Source: Myxococcales bacterium
Lineage (GTDB): Bacteria > Myxococcota_A > Polyangia > Polyangiales > JAFGIB01
Direction: 5' to 3'
Length of the DNA stretch: 39,492 bases
Assembly: GCA_029880325.1 (NCBI GenBank)
Contig: JAOUOP010000069.1
Location: 1 to 39,492 of the forward strand
Every line of letters begins with the position of its first letter. Within the stretch, counting starts at the first letter, position 1. The notes below the pieces were generated by a model, which was given only the letters and a program-made list of their open reading frames with translations, was not told the origin of the DNA and searched no databases. Below are positions 38,986 to 39,492 of this stretch, in pieces. The position numbers and the translations under genes were made by a program.

Positions 38986-39365
38986 TTGGAGAACACCGAC
39001 ATCTGGGTCGGCGCACCGACGTCTGCATCCACGGGCCCGATGGGCGAAAGCTCCACCGCGTAGCCGTGGGCGACTGCAATCCCGCGTGCCCAGGAGGCGA
39101 ATCGCTCGCGGCTCCATTCGAAGCGGTGATCGCCATGACGTAGCTTGCCCGCCTGGAGCCCCTCGAAGCGCACGTTGTACTCGATGTTGGGCGTGGTAAC
39201 GATCACCGTGGGCGGCGCCGCAAACTCAAACACAACCCGCTCGAACGCGGGCAACCGCTCCAGCTCGATGTGCTCGATCACCTCCACGCAGCAGATCGTG
39301 TCGAAGTCATTCAGGCGAGCATCGCGATAGGTCAGCGAACCCAGCCCTTTCAAGGTGGCAACGTA
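38982..39365 (-). pseudogene. hen1: 3' part of hen1, RNA-repair 2'-O-methyltransferase, cut by an IS
   Basis: About 128 residues of the methyltransferase domain remain: GSLTYRDARLNDFDTICCVEVIEHIE, TVIVTTPNIEYN, and RHGDHRFEWSRERFASWA, which includes the metal-binding Glu/His pattern of bacterial Hen1. The whole N-terminal domain and SAM-binding motif I are absent. Reading upstream, the frame meets a stop near 39372, where sequence changes to that of an IS-like element. TTG at 39353 is the only start left. Full Hen1 is about 450-470 residues. Hen1 normally activates the Pnkp ligase, so the pair may be non-functional here. Confidence 0.85.
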
Positions 39366-39492
39366 TTGAATTCATTGTAGAAAAGTTGTCGTCTCGGATC
39401 CGCCTCTCGTAGCCAGAGGGTATGTTGATGGCCGAGATCTTCGATCGATTCGTGGAGAAGACACCGGTTGGCGTGATGACGCGGGCATTGCT
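39366..39492 (+). mobile_element. Left end of an IS4-like insertion sequence, partial
   Basis: hen1 coding sequence ends at about 39365 and is replaced by AT-richer DNA (attgaattcattgtagaaaa) leading to the start of a transposase frame. The exact left boundary cannot be fixed because the right end and the target duplication are outside the window. Confidence 0.65.
39428..39492 (+). CDS. IS4-family transposase, N-terminus only (cut by window edge)
   Basis: The frame encodes MAEIFDRFVEKTPVGVMTRAL before the window ends. FxxFVExxPVxVMxRxLL is the usual beginning of a group of IS4-family transposases. An ATG two codons earlier (39422) is also possible. The gene points away from hen1 and pnkp. 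Only 21 residues are visible, so the family call depends on this short match. Confidence 0.6.
   Translation, partial: MAEIFDRFVEKTPVGVMTRAL

Noticed and set aside
1..39492. CRISPR array, rRNA operon, prophage or toxin-antitoxin pair
   Set aside because: No regularly spaced direct repeats, rRNA-like sequence, phage structural genes or paired small toxin/antitoxin genes were seen on either strand.

Overview
High-GC bacterial DNA with short intergenic gaps, many lipoprotein signal peptides, many GTG/TTG starts and stop/start overlaps (TTGA, ATGA, GTGA). The gene set includes a VIT/vWA lipoprotein, TPR lipoproteins, a B12/radical-SAM protein, an amphi-Trp protein, an LPG-synthase-TM type flippase, a DUF2079 protein and a Pnkp/Hen1 RNA-repair pair. 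This suggests a deltaproteobacterial (Myxococcota-like) chromosome. No rRNA or universal marker is present, so the taxonomy is an inference.

Layout. 1-6 kb (+): the 3' part of a c-type cytochrome protein, a non-coding stretch with strong hairpins and a tRNA-like 3' end, a LOG-family enzyme, and a 1299-residue FecR/VIT/vWA lipoprotein. 6.3-12.7 kb (-): a compact five-gene operon for envelope glycan or lipid work (GT2 glycosyltransferase, methyltransferase, flippase-like protein, DUF2079 membrane protein, membrane sulfatase-like enzyme). 13.2-17.4 kb: a Prx5-type peroxiredoxin (-) divergent from a MATE exporter (+), then a radical SAM protein with a lipoprotein-like C-terminal part. 17.4-20.6 kb (+): a Val/Leu-rich leader peptide, acetolactate synthase, and a VOC protein. 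20.6-23.9 kb: a NapG/NapH-like iron-sulfur pair (-) divergent from a TPR lipoprotein (+). 23.9-26.3 kb (+): an Ala-rich leader peptide, antiterminator and intrinsic terminator, a short alanyl-tRNA synthetase, and a cupin remnant. 26.3-36.3 kb: esterases, lipoproteins, membrane proteins, a DMT transporter with a His-rich tail and a CrtA-like protein, mixed with gene fragments and inverted repeats. 36.4-39.5 kb (-): Pnkp and a hen1 gene cut by an IS4-like element that runs off the window.

The most notable feature is a pair of leader-peptide attenuators of matching design. One precedes acetolactate synthase (28 codons, 16 Val/Leu) and the other precedes the alanyl-tRNA synthetase (28 codons, 12 Ala). 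Each ATG lies 35-37 nt after the start of a TTGAC(A/T) box, has no Shine-Dalgarno, and is preceded by the same AGTCAnnCC block, so both leaders look leaderless. The alaS unit has an 11-bp terminator followed by five T residues, with a competing 7-bp antiterminator. This suggests that charging of tRNA-Ala sets transcription of the enzyme that charges it.

A second theme is gene decay. Four genes have lost their 5' parts (cupin, M28 peptidase, RND pump, hen1), two of them next to an inverted repeat or an IS end. All calls come from reading the sequence; no database search was run.
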